Shown: positions 35,334-44,578 of the stretch, in pieces
Layout: every line of letters starts with the position of its first letter
Position numbering within the stretch: position 1 is the first letter of the stretch
Source of the DNA: an uncultured Sphingomonadaceae bacterium
GTDB lineage: Bacteria; Pseudomonadota; Alphaproteobacteria; Sphingomonadales; Sphingomonadaceae
DNA: 64,000 bases
Assembly (NCBI GenBank): GCA_947488845.1
Contig: CANLBM010000012.1
Location: 1 to 64,000, forward strand
Direction of reading: 5' to 3'
Position numbers and translations under genes: made by a program
The notes under the pieces: generated by a model
What the model was told of the DNA's origin: nothing
Database searches by the model: none
What the model saw: the letters and a program-made list of their open reading frames with translations, nothing else

Positions 35334-36116
35334 GTGTCGATGAAGAACTTATTTGATGTCAGTGGCAAAGTTGCCGTGGTGACCGGCGGTTCCAGCGGCA
35401 TCGGCGCGATGATGGCGCGCGGTTTGATCGAAAATGGCGCCAAGGTCTACATCACCGCCCGCAAGGAAGAGCGGCTGATGGCGAAAGCGGCCGAGCTTTC
35501 CGAACTGGGCGATTGTATCGCCATCCCGGCCGACCTGTCGAATGTCGAGGGCATCGAAGCGCTGGTCGCGTCGATCAGCGAACGCGAAGCGAAAATCGAC
35601 ATATTGATCAACAATGCCGGTGCGAACTGGAGCGCACCGATCGAGGATTTTCCGGAACAGGGCTGGGACAAGGTGATGGACATCAACATCAAGTCTATCT
35701 TCTTCGCCACCCAGAAATTCCTGCCGCTGCTGAAGGCCTCCGGCAGTGCCGATGAACCGGCGCGGGTGATCAATATCGCGTCGATCAACGGCATCCGCAA
35801 TTCCGGCATGCCGACCTATGCCTATACCGCCAGCAAATCCGGCGTGATCAATCTGACCGAACATCTGGCCACCGATCTCGCGCCCTATAATATCAACGTC
35901 AACGCGATCGCGCCCGGTTTCTTCCCAAGCAACATGACCAAGCAGATTGTCGAAAATGACGGTATGACGAAGATGGCGATTTCACAGATTCCGCGCGGCC
36001 GTATGGGAGCGCCGGAAGATATCGCCGGCACCGCACTATTCCTTTGCTCGCGTGCTTCCTCCTGGATGATCGGCCAGGCGCTGGTGCTCGATGGCGGTAT
36101 GATTTCGCGACCCTGA
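35334..36116 (+). CDS. SDR family oxidoreductase, 3-oxoacyl reductase-like
   Basis: The 260-residue protein begins at GTG 35334 (AGGAGA six bases upstream); an ATG two codons later is the alternative. It shows the NAD(P) loop VVTGGSSGIGAMMARGL, NNAGANWSAPIED, the catalytic Ser (INIASINGIRNSG) with Tyr-x3-Lys in AYTASKSG, and the C-terminal VLDGGMISRP. It is a classical SDR of about 255 residues. The substrate is unknown. It is preceded by a terminator and followed by an unrelated gene, so likely transcribed alone. Confidence 0.85.
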   Translation: MSMKNLFDVSGKVAVVTGGSSGIGAMMARGLIENGAKVYITARKEERLMAKAAELSELGDCIAIPADLSNVEGIEALVASISEREAKIDILINNAGANWSAPIEDFPEQGWDKVMDINIKSIFFATQKFLPLLKASGSADEPARVINIASINGIRNSGMPTYAYTASKSGVINLTEHLATDLAPYNINVNAIAPGFFPSNMTKQIVENDGMTKMAISQIPRGRMGAPEDIAGTALFLCSRASSWMIGQALVLDGGMISRP

Positions 36117-36209
36117 TCCGGGTTGGTCTGGCAGTGGTTCCCGATCCGGTGACGGCGAAGGAGCCAGCAAAGCCAAGAGGAGGGAACCACATGGTCCCTT
36201 GGGTGTAAG

Positions 36210-37100
36210 ATGGTGATGATGAACTTGCGGTGCCTGCCTTCCCTGCCGCACTGGCTGATTCCCTCTGCCCGTTTGAGAATATATATCATCTACCTTTGGC
36301 GACATCGCCGATGGCCGGATTTGACCAATCCGCGCCGTTTCTCCGAGCTTGTCCAGTGGCGCAAACTCCATGATCGCAATCCGATGATGCCGGTCCTGGC
36401 CGACAAGATCGCGGTCAAAAAGCATGTCGCACGGCTATTGGGCAGCGAATGGACCATACCGACCTGCTGGAGTGGCCGCGACCTGCCCGAACAGCCTGCC
36501 TGGCCTTATCCGTTCATCCTGAAGGCAAGCCATGGCTGCAATCAGAATATTGTCTGCCGCGATCAGGGCGGTTGGAAAAAAGCGCGTCGGCGCGCGGCCA
36601 GATGGACAGGCGCTCCTTATGGTCTGTGGCTTGACGAATGGGCGTATCTCGACATCCCGCGGGGCTATATTGCAGAACCCTATCTGGGTAGCGGCCCCGC
36701 ATTGCCGATCGACTATAAAATCTACGTTTTTTCCGGAAGGGCTGCGTTTATTCAAGTCCATCTCGATCGCGATTCCGATCACCGGTGGATATTGTTTGAT
36801 CGACAATGGAATCAGATTTCCCGGCTGGGTGATGATGACCTTCCGGTGGCTCCGATCAATCTGGAGAAAATTCTGGCTGGCGCTGAAACGATCGCCAGGG
36901 ATTTCGATTTCGCGCGCATTGATTTCTACGAAATTGCCGGAGAGGCAAAATTCGGCGAAGTTACTTTTTATCCCGGGTCGGGACTGGACCCGTTCGATCC
37001 TCCGGAACTCGACGTTACAATTGGCGCGCTCTGGCTGGGCGGGCCTGCCAAAGGCACCGAAGGCCAATCTCCGGATGCAAAATGGCAGGAAGCGGCCTGA
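36210..37100 (+). CDS. TupA-like ATP-grasp protein (polysaccharide-type)
   Basis: The 296-residue protein has the pattern of TupA-like ATP-grasp amidoligases: LTNPRRFSELVQWRKLHDRN, MPVLADKIAVKKHVARLLG, PFILKASHGCNQNIVCRD, then IAEPYLGS and PIDYKIYVFSGRAAFIQVHL, with late acidic residues in ARIDFYE and GEVTFYPGSGLDPF. Related proteins act in teichuronopeptide and capsule-like polymer synthesis. The role here is unknown because no polysaccharide genes are adjacent. The start lies in a run of ATG codons with a weak ribosome site. It is intact. Confidence 0.8.
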   Translation: MVMMNLRCLPSLPHWLIPSARLRIYIIYLWRHRRWPDLTNPRRFSELVQWRKLHDRNPMMPVLADKIAVKKHVARLLGSEWTIPTCWSGRDLPEQPAWPYPFILKASHGCNQNIVCRDQGGWKKARRRAARWTGAPYGLWLDEWAYLDIPRGYIAEPYLGSGPALPIDYKIYVFSGRAAFIQVHLDRDSDHRWILFDRQWNQISRLGDDDLPVAPINLEKILAGAETIARDFDFARIDFYEIAGEAKFGEVTFYPGSGLDPFDPPELDVTIGALWLGGPAKGTEGQSPDAKWQEAA

Positions 37101-37166
37101 TCGCTAGCTGCCTGCTTGCCAGAAGAGGCGGAGGCGCGAACTGCTTGAAGGCCTGACCCCGTCATT

Positions 37167-37880
37167 CTAGCGTCGAAGCAGGTCTGCCAGCCAGTCGGTA
37201 TCGAGCATATGGTGCGATGGTTTGTTCGGGTCGATCAGCACCCGCAATTTCCGGCCGGCCATATATTCTGTAGGGTCGACCCAGATCGCCCCGCTCAGAT
37301 ATTGCTCCAGCTTGCCGGTGAACGGGTTTTTGCCCTGGGCGACAATGCGATAGGGATGGCGGCCATTCATGCTTTGACTGAGATCGCGTTCCACTTCGAG
37401 AAAATCGACGGCAAATGCCGTACCATTTGCCCTGAGCCATCGTCTGATCCAGTCGGCGCGGATCTGCGAGAAAAACAGGGTCCCGCCGACCAGCGAAAAA
37501 ATGCTGCCCATGCCAGTCAGTATCGCCACCATTGTCCAACGGCCCCAGAAATCATCGATTATCGCATCGGTCGGATTGTCCGGTGCATAGAGCAGATCGA
37601 CATCCTGCCCTTTGGAATAGCCCGGTGGGTTTGAGCTGACGCGGTTCACAAATTCATGGGAAATGGCCTTGTCGTCGGTAAAGCGTACAACTGCGGAATA
37701 GGTTATGCTGTCGCCATCGTCATCTCGCGATACCTTGCGAAGCAGATCAATGACCTCGCCCTCTGCATGTTTGGCGCTGGCTATGAAATCCTTCTGGCTG
37801 GCATAGCTGAAACTGCTGCCCGCGAGCATCGCCAATCCGGCGACGAAGAAAATGCCGCCGATAATCTTGAGTATGTTCAT
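37167..37880 (-). CDS. DUF3592 membrane protein
   Basis: Starting at ATG 37880 (GGGGGGAGAT upstream; an ATG at 37901 is less likely), the 237-residue protein has an N-terminal membrane segment (ILKIIGGIFFVAGLAMLAGS) and a DUF3592 region: HAEGEVIDLLRK, TYSAVVRFTDDKAISHEF, DVDLLYAPDNPTDAIIDDFWG. A second membrane segment follows around 130-150, with a soluble C-terminal domain (SGAIWVDPTEYMAGRKLRVL). Members are membrane proteins of unknown function. It is monocistronic. Confidence 0.85.
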   Translation of the reverse strand: MNILKIIGGIFFVAGLAMLAGSSFSYASQKDFIASAKHAEGEVIDLLRKVSRDDDGDSITYSAVVRFTDDKAISHEFVNRVSSNPPGYSKGQDVDLLYAPDNPTDAIIDDFWGRWTMVAILTGMGSIFSLVGGTLFFSQIRADWIRRWLRANGTAFAVDFLEVERDLSQSMNGRHPYRIVAQGKNPFTGKLEQYLSGAIWVDPTEYMAGRKLRVLIDPNKPSHHMLDTDWLADLLRR

Positions 37881-37973
37881 CAGTATCTCCCCCCAACGCA
37901 AACATAATCGGCCTGCCGCCGGAAATCCAGCAGAGCTTGATGACGGGTCTTTCTGATCAGCAAGCGGTAAAGA

Positions 37974-38738
37974 TCAGGGTTTTCCGGCGATCCGGATACA
38001 TTGGCCGGTCACCCACTCTGAAGCTGGCGCACAGAGATAGAGCGTCAGCGCGCCGATATCCTGCGGCGTGCCCAGCCGTCCGGCGGGCAGGCCGAGCGTG
38101 TCTTCAAAGCCGATGAAATCCTCGTCGGTCATGTTCAGCGCCTTCTTCACCGTGTCGGTCGGGACGAAGCCAGGCAGAATGGCGTTGACGCGCGTCCTGG
38201 GGCCAAGTTCGTAGGCTAGCGTTTTGGTGAGCATCAGCACGCCGGCCTTGGCGGCGCTATAATGGCCGCTGCCGGGAAACGGCTCCTCTGCGGCGAGCGA
38301 GCTGGTGTTGACGATCCGGCTGCCTTCGCCGAAATGCTTGCAGGCGGCGCGCACGCCGTGAAATACCGAGGTCAGGTTGGTTGCCAGCGTCTTGTCCCAT
38401 TCCGCTTCGTCCAGTTCGGTGAGCGGTGCCGACACCAGAGAACCACCGGCATTATTGATCCAGATGTCGAGTCTGCCGAATTCATCGACCGCGCGCTGGG
38501 CGAGTTTATCCATGTCCTTGGCGCTGGTAACATCGGTGGCGTGGGCAATTGCCCGGCCGCTGCTGTTGCTGGCGTTGATTTCATCGGCAACGCGGCTGAT
38601 CTCGTCGATGCTCCGCGAAGCGCAGACGATATTGCAACCGGCATCGGCCAAGGTTCTGGCCATGCCCTCGCCAATGCCCCGGCCGGCGCCGGTGATAACG
38701 GCGGTTTCGCCAGTGAGGTCGAACAGCGGATTGGTCAT
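37974..38738 (-). CDS. SDR family oxidoreductase
   Basis: The 254-residue protein has the classical SDR set: ITGAGRGIGEGMARTL, INNAGGSLVSAPLTEL, IVNTSSLAAEEPFPGSG with the Ser, HYSAAKAG with Tyr-x3-Lys, and GQCIRIAGKP at the C-terminus. Two ATGs (38741 and 38738) follow AGGAGAAG, and the second has better spacing. Further upstream codons belong to the family A repeat at 38759 and are not part of the gene. The substrate is unknown. It sits downstream of the molybdopterin oxidoreductase gene on the same strand. Confidence 0.85.
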   Translation of the reverse strand: MTNPLFDLTGETAVITGAGRGIGEGMARTLADAGCNIVCASRSIDEISRVADEINASNSSGRAIAHATDVTSAKDMDKLAQRAVDEFGRLDIWINNAGGSLVSAPLTELDEAEWDKTLATNLTSVFHGVRAACKHFGEGSRIVNTSSLAAEEPFPGSGHYSAAKAGVLMLTKTLAYELGPRTRVNAILPGFVPTDTVKKALNMTDEDFIGFEDTLGLPAGRLGTPQDIGALTLYLCAPASEWVTGQCIRIAGKP

Positions 38739-38758
38739 CATGCTTCTCCTAAAAACTA

Positions 38759-38850
38759 CCGTTCGCCCTGAGCTTGTCGAGCCGCAGGCCACCGGAGGTG
38801 AACGGCCGTTCGCGTCCAGTCCGGTGCTTCGACAGGCTCAGCGCGAACAG
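38759..38850. repeat. Family A inverted repeat, copy 3
   Basis: Left arm CCGTTCGCCCTGAGCTTGTC and right arm GTGCTTCGACAGGCTCAGCG face each other, with a centre of about 45 bases that also contains a partial arm (AACGGCCGTTCGCG). It lies between the SDR gene and the molybdopterin enzyme gene. Confidence 0.85.
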
Positions 38851-38868
38851 ATTTTCTCCCCAGCTCGA

Positions 38869-41103
38869 CTATTCCGCCGCTTCCAGTTCTGCATTCGCCT
38901 GCTTCGCCCGCACGCGAATGGGAATCGCGCTCATCAGGGGAATGCCGGTGCGCTTGTCAAAGTCGCGGTCGTTGAAGGAGAGTCGTCCGGTATTACCGCC
39001 TTCGCCGAGCGGGTCTTCCTTCTCGTCCGGATTGGTGCCCCAGCTATGCGGTGTGGAGACGCAGCCGGCGCGCACGGTCTTGTCGGCCTTGGCAACGCAG
39101 CTGATGAAGGCGCGGGCCGATTCCAGCTCGACCGGCTGATCCTCGGACAGGCCGAGCGCTTCCATATCGGCCGGGTTCATGAAAGCGGGATGATGCGGGA
39201 CGCGTTTGCGCTGCACCGGGTCTTCGTGCCAGTTGCTGTTGTGGATTTCGGTCATCCGCCGGCCGATCATCCGGAACGGGAATTCTCCGTCCTCGACCGG
39301 TTCGCCCAGCTTGGCGGCATATTCGGAAAGCTCTTCCATCATCGCGGCATTGCCGACCGATAGCTTGCCTTCCCAGCCGGCTGGTTTCGGTTGCACGAGC
39401 AGCGCCTGCGCTTCGACGATCTTGCCCTTCTGCACCTCTTCATCCTCATAGAGCTTGGCGATATCCGCCGGGCACCCGTTGAGTGATGCGCTCCAAGCGC
39501 TGATCGGATCGGGGGTTTCACCGGGGGGGAAGGGCGTGGCCTTTTCCTCGCGTTCGTCGGGATGGGCGAGCAGCGCCCAGGATTTGACCTTGATCGTCTT
39601 GTCCATCTCGGAGGCCAGCGCGTGGATGAACTGATATTCCTCGCACAGGTCGGAGCCTTCCGGCGACTCCATGATCGGCAGGCTGGCTTGCGCATAATTA
39701 TTCTCGAAACCCCAGCCGGCACCAAAGCCGCCATAGATTTCCGGCGCGGCGCTATTGCCATGCACTTCATAATGTAGCTTGGGCGCGATGACATAATCGG
39801 CCAGTTCGGCGGTTTTCGACATGCGCGGGTCGATGCAGACCAGCAGGTCGAGCGCCTTCATCGCCTCGAACGTCTTCAGCTGGTCAGGCCATGCGAGCAT
39901 CGGATTGCCGCCAAGAACTATTAGTGCCTTCACCTGCTTGTCGCCGGGGGTCAGTATCTCGTCGGGGAGCGCCGAGGTCGGCATGCCGGAAATGCTCTGC
40001 TCCAGATCGCGGCTATGTAGCTTGCGACCGAAGCCCCAGGCCGGGATCGGACCGGGCGTGGCGGCGATCGGCGGGGCGGGCTTGGTGAACACGCCGGTGC
40101 GGCGATTGAGATCGCCTTCGCGCAGCCAGTGTCCCATGATCGAGGTCAGCGCCAGGTTGAGATATTCGGTAATATTGCCGCCGCCCGACATATTGGTGCC
40201 GGTGCCGCCGCTGATGCTGGCCTTTTTCCAGCTGCCATACATGCGGGCTGCGCGTACGATATCCTCTGCTGCCACGCCCGCACGGTCGGCGGCCGGTCCG
40301 GCATCGAAAGGTTGCACGGCTTTTTTGAGTGCCTCGAAGCCCTCGACATCGCCGGCGACGAATTGCTTGTCATACAATTCTTCGTTGATCACCACCTTGG
40401 CAATCGCGCCGAGCAGGATCGGGTCTTGGCCGGGACGGCACTGGAGATGGATATCGGCCTGCTTCGCGCTGTCAGTGATGCGCGGGTCGATCACGATCAG
40501 CTGCATCCCGCGCTTTTTCGCGTCGTTCAGTTTTTTCGCCGGGTTCATGCCCAGGCCGCCATTCATCGACACCACCGGATTGGTGCCGATCAGCATCAGC
40601 CCGTCCCAGTCGCCGACCCGCGGCGCGCCGGCCAGCCACGGCCCGATCAGCGCGCGGGCGATGCCCTTGCCGGGTTGATCGATGGTGACGCTGTCATAGA
40701 CCGAGGTCGATCCGATCGCGTCCATCAGTGCCAGCATGAAGGCATGGGCGTTGACATTATTATAGCCGAAGGTGCCGACGTAAGAGGCGACCGCATCGGG
40801 GCCATGTTCGTCGACGATGTGTTCGAGCCGCGCGGCGATATCGCGCGCGGCGTCGCGCCAGTGCACGGCCTGCTTCTCGCCGTTCTTCATGCCGGTATAG
40901 CTGGTCAGCAGGCGCGTGTCGAAACTGTGGTAATTGGCCAGTTGCCGGCCCTTGATGCAGCTATAGCCCTCGAACTCGGGATTATCCTTGTCGCCGTGGG
41001 TCTTTACCGGCACGCCATCCTCGAAATCGACGATCAGGCCGCAATGCGCGTGACACGCCCTGCACATGACATGTTTCTGTCCGGTGAATGCTTCGCTGAT
41101 CAT
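38869..41103 (-). CDS. Molybdopterin-dependent oxidoreductase (DMSO reductase superfamily)
   Basis: The 744-residue protein starts at ATG 41103 behind GGAGAG. N-terminal cysteines C14, C17, C21 and C49 (CRACHAHCG, YSCIKG) fit a [4Fe-4S] site. Molybdopterin-guanine-dinucleotide-binding regions follow (LMLIGTNPVVSMNGG, IVIDPRITDSAKQADIHLQ, ALIVLGGNPMLAWP), with the C-terminal barrel at MNPADMEALGLSED. No Cys or Sec was identified as Mo ligand. There is no twin-arginine signal, so it is cytoplasmic. Its upstream region shares the palindromic operator with a divergent acyl-CoA dehydrogenase. The substrate is unknown; in fatty-acid or steroid clusters such enzymes may hydroxylate or reduce carbon chains. 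Confidence 0.88.
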   Translation of the reverse strand: MISEAFTGQKHVMCRACHAHCGLIVDFEDGVPVKTHGDKDNPEFEGYSCIKGRQLANYHSFDTRLLTSYTGMKNGEKQAVHWRDAARDIAARLEHIVDEHGPDAVASYVGTFGYNNVNAHAFMLALMDAIGSTSVYDSVTIDQPGKGIARALIGPWLAGAPRVGDWDGLMLIGTNPVVSMNGGLGMNPAKKLNDAKKRGMQLIVIDPRITDSAKQADIHLQCRPGQDPILLGAIAKVVINEELYDKQFVAGDVEGFEALKKAVQPFDAGPAADRAGVAAEDIVRAARMYGSWKKASISGGTGTNMSGGGNITEYLNLALTSIMGHWLREGDLNRRTGVFTKPAPPIAATPGPIPAWGFGRKLHSRDLEQSISGMPTSALPDEILTPGDKQVKALIVLGGNPMLAWPDQLKTFEAMKALDLLVCIDPRMSKTAELADYVIAPKLHYEVHGNSAAPEIYGGFGAGWGFENNYAQASLPIMESPEGSDLCEEYQFIHALASEMDKTIKVKSWALLAHPDEREEKATPFPPGETPDPISAWSASLNGCPADIAKLYEDEEVQKGKIVEAQALLVQPKPAGWEGKLSVGNAAMMEELSEYAAKLGEPVEDGEFPFRMIGRRMTEIHNSNWHEDPVQRKRVPHHPAFMNPADMEALGLSEDQPVELESARAFISCVAKADKTVRAGCVSTPHSWGTNPDEKEDPLGEGGNTGRLSFNDRDFDKRTGIPLMSAIPIRVRAKQANAELEAAE

Positions 41104-41153
41104 ATTTCTCTCCACAGTCTAATTTAGCAGGGTGAAACCATTGCTTTTTGCAA

Positions 41154-41171
41154 TTTAATCGTTCAATTAAC
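41154..41171. promoter_or_regulatory. Candidate acyl-CoA regulon operator, site 2 (divergent)
   Basis: TTTAATCGTTCAATTAAC matches the consensus TTTAAYYGNNCRRTTAAM at every fixed position. It lies 50 bases before the molybdopterin enzyme start and about 75 before the divergent acyl-CoA dehydrogenase, so one bound protein could control both. Confidence 0.7.
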
Positions 41172-41246
41172 CCAGCAGTGATTCAAGCAATATCGCAGAC
41201 GACGGGGCCGGACCACTGGCCCTATTGATAAGAAGTTGGGAGCAAG

Positions 41247-42464
41247 ATGATGGCCGACAAACCGAGTGCAGCCGAACTGAAGGATTATGCCGAACAGGCA
41301 GATGCCTGGTTCAAGGAAAATACCGTGCGCGATCCCGGCTTCATGCTGCCGCTGACCTTCATGGAAGTGTCAACCGACCAGCAGTTTGATTTTCTTCAGG
41401 ACTGGCAGCGCAAGGTTTATGAAGCGGGCTATCTCGGCGCGAGCTGGCCCAAGGAATATGGCGGCGGCGGAATGCACAGCGAATTTCAGCGGGTCGCGAC
41501 CCGGGCGATGAAAAAGCATGACGCGCCGATCATGCTCAACGCGATCGGCAATGGCTGGGCCGGGCCGCTGATTCTCGATCTCGGCACCGAGGAGCAGAAG
41601 CAGAAGTTCATCAAGCCGATGCTGAGCGCAGAGGATATCTGGTGCCAGGGCTTTTCCGAACCGGAAAACGGATCGGATCTCGGCAATGCGCAGTTGAAAG
41701 CAGTCAAGGACGGCGACGACTATGTCCTCAACGGTTCGAAAATCTGGACCTCGCTCGGCGACCGTGCGAAATATATGATCCTGCTCGCGCGCACGGATTT
41801 CGATGCGCCCAATAAATATGCCGGGCTGAGCTTTTTCCTCAACCCGATGAAGATCGACGGCATCACCACCAGTCGTATCAAGAAACTGACGGGCGAATAT
41901 GGCTTCGTCCAGACCTTCTTCACCGACGCCCGCATTTCCGCCGACTGCCTGTTCGGCGGCGAGGGCAATGGCTGGTCGATGGCGATGAAGACGCTCGAAT
42001 ATGAGCGCGGCGCCAAGGTCAAGCCGGTCGGTGGTTTCTTCGTCAAGGAACTGGACGTGATGGAAATCGTCGAGCTGGCGAAAAATTCCGTCCGCAATGG
42101 CAAGCCCTTGCTCGACGATCCGGTGATGCGCGACAAGATGACGCAATATATGATCGATATCCAGGCGCTCAATCTCAACAACACCCGCCGGCGGATGCCG
42201 CAACTGATGCAGGACAGGCCGATGGGATTGCCGCTGATGAACAAGCTGGCGCGCACCGAGTTGATCCGCGAGCTGACCGAATTCTCGCTCGCCTTCCAGG
42301 GCACCAAGGCCGGCTATTATGTCGGCGACGAGAATGCGGTCGACGACGGCTACTGGCATCGCAGCTATCTGAACAGTTTCTCGGCCACGATTGGCGGAGG
42401 CACTTCGGAGATCCAGCGCAATATTGTCGCCGAGCACGCGCTGGGATTGCCGAAAACGCGATAG
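41247..42464 (+). CDS. Acyl-CoA dehydrogenase, subunit with the FAD-contacting C-terminus (pair 1)
   Basis: The 405-residue protein is an acyl-CoA dehydrogenase with the mid-domain QGFSEPENGSDLGNAQLKAV, the IWTSLGDRAKYMILLART strand and the C-terminal IGGGTSEIQRNIVAEHALG. It lacks the RxQFG segment that contacts FAD in the usual homotetrameric enzymes, having KTLEYERGAKVKPVG there. The next gene supplies that segment, so the two probably form a heteromeric enzyme. It would introduce the alpha-beta double bond into an acyl-CoA, passing electrons to ETF. It is first in an operon of five with no terminator seen, under a palindromic operator. Confidence 0.88.
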   Translation: MMADKPSAAELKDYAEQADAWFKENTVRDPGFMLPLTFMEVSTDQQFDFLQDWQRKVYEAGYLGASWPKEYGGGGMHSEFQRVATRAMKKHDAPIMLNAIGNGWAGPLILDLGTEEQKQKFIKPMLSAEDIWCQGFSEPENGSDLGNAQLKAVKDGDDYVLNGSKIWTSLGDRAKYMILLARTDFDAPNKYAGLSFFLNPMKIDGITTSRIKKLTGEYGFVQTFFTDARISADCLFGGEGNGWSMAMKTLEYERGAKVKPVGGFFVKELDVMEIVELAKNSVRNGKPLLDDPVMRDKMTQYMIDIQALNLNNTRRRMPQLMQDRPMGLPLMNKLARTELIRELTEFSLAFQGTKAGYYVGDENAVDDGYWHRSYLNSFSATIGGGTSEIQRNIVAEHALGLPKTR

Positions 42465-42477
42465 GATTTGGACCTGC

Positions 42478-42549
42478 CGTTAGTGGTGAGCCTGTCGAAC
42501 CACGGCTCTCGACCGAGAGGCGCCCTTCGACAAGCTCAGGGCTAACGGG
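42478..42549. repeat. Family A inverted repeat, copy 4
   Basis: Left arm TGGTGAGCCTGTCGAACCAC and right arm CGCCCTTCGACAAGCTCAGG, in the gap between the two dehydrogenase genes of pair 1. Confidence 0.85.
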
Positions 42550-42581
42550 TTGGAACGGAAATTTGGGAATTGAGGAAAAAT

Positions 42582-43706
42582 ATGGATAATCTAGGCACAA
42601 TCGGGACTACCGAAGAGCAGATCGAACTGATGGATGTGGCGACCAATTTCTGTCGCGACAAAAGCCCGGTCGACAAGGTCCGCGCGCTGATCGACGACGA
42701 TCTCGGCTATGATCCGGGCATCTGGCGCGAAATCGGCGAGCTTGGCTGGCTGGCGATCGCTATACCGGAAGCGCACGGCGGGGTAGGCCTGTCGATGGCG
42801 GAGGTCGTGCCGATTGCCGAGCAGATGGGACGCAATCTTATGAGCAATCCTTTTGGATCGACCACGCTGGCTGCGCAGGCCTTGCTGGCGGGTGGCAGCG
42901 AAGCCGAGCAGGCGGAATGGCTGCCGAAAATAGCCGAAGGCGCAGCGGCGACGCTCGCCTTGCGAGAAGCCAATGGCGACTGGGACCTGTCGAATATCGA
43001 TGCCACTGGTTTCGAGAGCGGTGGCACGGTTACGCTATCAGGCAAGAAGCAACTGGTCCTCTGGGCGAATAGCGCAGAACTGATCATCGTCTCGATCAAG
43101 ATTGACGGCGAAGTGCGCTTTGCCCTGGTCGAACGGTCGGCACTGAGCGACAACGCATTGCGCCGCGAGACGGTCATCGACGAAACCGCGCGCAGCTATG
43201 AAGTGACGCTGGACGGCGTGACCGTCTCGGCCGATGCCCTGTTCGACGAATCGCGGACTCGCGAGACGCTGGAGAAGATCGAACTGGCGGCGGGTCTGAT
43301 CCACGCGGCGGAAATGACCGGCGGCGCGCAGTCGGTGATCGACTATACGCTGGAATATCTCAAGACCCGCAAGCAGTTCGGCAAGATTATCGGCAGCTAT
43401 CAGGCGCTGAAACATCCGACGGTCAACAATTATGTCGAATATGAAAAAGCGCGGACGCATCTGTACAGCGCCGCGCATAGCTGGGGCGAGCAGGGCCGCG
43501 GCGAGGTTGCCGTCCGCATGGCGGCCGCGCAATCCCACTCGAGCTATTCCACCGCTGCGGATCGCGCGATCCAGTTTCACGGCGGCTTCGGCTTCACCCA
43601 TGATTGCGACGCGCAACTGCACCGGCGCAAGGCGATTTTGTCAGGTGCGCTAATCGGCGATGCGGCCTACCAGCGGTCGAAACTGGCCAATCTGTTGTTT
43701 GACTGA
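42582..43706 (+). CDS. Acyl-CoA dehydrogenase-like partner subunit (pair 1)
   Basis: The 374-residue protein has the acyl-CoA dehydrogenase fold with the mid-C-terminal DYTLEYLKTRKQFGKIIGSY, which holds the FAD-contacting Arg-x-QFG, and IQFHGGFGFTHDCDAQLHR. It lacks the canonical SEPxxGSDL loop (LREANGDWDLSN instead) and the C-terminal GTxEIQR motif. Those losses are complementary to the preceding protein. This is the pattern known for alpha2-beta2 acyl-CoA dehydrogenases of steroid side-chain breakdown. ATG 42582 follows GAGGAAAA. It is intact. Confidence 0.85.
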   Translation: MDNLGTIGTTEEQIELMDVATNFCRDKSPVDKVRALIDDDLGYDPGIWREIGELGWLAIAIPEAHGGVGLSMAEVVPIAEQMGRNLMSNPFGSTTLAAQALLAGGSEAEQAEWLPKIAEGAAATLALREANGDWDLSNIDATGFESGGTVTLSGKKQLVLWANSAELIIVSIKIDGEVRFALVERSALSDNALRRETVIDETARSYEVTLDGVTVSADALFDESRTRETLEKIELAAGLIHAAEMTGGAQSVIDYTLEYLKTRKQFGKIIGSYQALKHPTVNNYVEYEKARTHLYSAAHSWGEQGRGEVAVRMAAAQSHSSYSTAADRAIQFHGGFGFTHDCDAQLHRRKAILSGALIGDAAYQRSKLANLLFD

Positions 43707-43720
43707 AAAGGAAATTTGGA

Positions 43721-43790
43721 CTCACACAAAGACACAAAGTCACGAAGCCAATTGCACATCAATCTTGGTGCCTTCGTGTCTTCGTGCGAG
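43721..43790. repeat. Family D inverted repeat
   Basis: CACAAAGACACAAAGTCACG and CCTTCGTGTCTTCGTGCGAG are inverted partners separated by about 23 bases. It is a widespread proteobacterial intergenic type, here between the second dehydrogenase and a crotonase. Only one copy is in the window. Confidence 0.75.
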
Positions 43791-43810
43791 ACAATTTAAG
43801 GAGAAAAAAT

Positions 43811-44569
43811 ATGTCTGAAGTGCTCACCGAGATCCAGGACGGTTTCATCATCGTCACCATCAACCGGCCCGACGCCAAAAACGCGATGACCAAGGCAGCA
43901 GCCGAAGGCATTCGCGCGGCGATGGAGCAGCTCGACAATGATAATAGCCTCAACGCTGGTATCATCACCGGCGCTGGCGGGACGTTCTGTTCCGGCATGG
44001 ACCTTAAGGGCTTTCTCCGCGGCGAAACGCCATCGGTCAAAGGCTATGGCTTTGGCGGGATCACCGAAAAGGGGCCGGAAAAGCCGTTGATCGCCGCGGT
44101 TGAAGGCTATGCATTGGCCGGCGGTCTCGAACTGGCTCTGGCCTGCGATCTCTGTGTTGCCAACGTCAATGCGAAATTCGGCATTCCCGAAGTCAAGCGC
44201 AGCCTGGTGGCGGCAGCGGGCGGCGTGATCAAGCTGCAGCAGCTTGTCGGCAAGCGGATTGCCATGGAATGGGCGCTGACCGGCGACTTTTTCACTGCGC
44301 AGCGCGCTTATGAAGTGGGTTTCGTCAACCGCCTGACCGAGGGCGCTGCTCTCGAGGCCGCAATCGAGCTGGCAACCACGGTCGCTGCCAATGGTCCATT
44401 GGCGCTCAAGGCGACCAAGAAGATCATCAACGAAAGCTACGACTGGACCAGCGAGGAAGCGTGGAAGAAGCAGAATGAAATCACCATGCCGGTGTTCACC
44501 TCCAAGGACGCGCAGGAAGGCTCGCTTGCCTTTGCCCAGAAGCGCAAACCCGACTGGAAGGGTGAATAA
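43811..44569 (+). CDS. Enoyl-CoA hydratase/isomerase (crotonase)
   Basis: The 252-residue crotonase has the oxyanion-hole segments IITGAGGTFCSGMDLKGFL and GYALAGGLELALACDLCVA, and FGIPEVKRSLVAAAGG in the expected position. It would hydrate or isomerise enoyl-CoA produced by the preceding dehydrogenase pair. AAGGAG lies before ATG 43811; an earlier in-frame ATG at 43784 is less likely. The downstream alpha/beta hydrolase starts nine bases after the stop, so the two are co-transcribed. Confidence 0.88.
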   Translation: MSEVLTEIQDGFIIVTINRPDAKNAMTKAAAEGIRAAMEQLDNDNSLNAGIITGAGGTFCSGMDLKGFLRGETPSVKGYGFGGITEKGPEKPLIAAVEGYALAGGLELALACDLCVANVNAKFGIPEVKRSLVAAAGGVIKLQQLVGKRIAMEWALTGDFFTAQRAYEVGFVNRLTEGAALEAAIELATTVAANGPLALKATKKIINESYDWTSEEAWKKQNEITMPVFTSKDAQEGSLAFAQKRKPDWKGE

Positions 44570-44578
44570 GCCCGACCT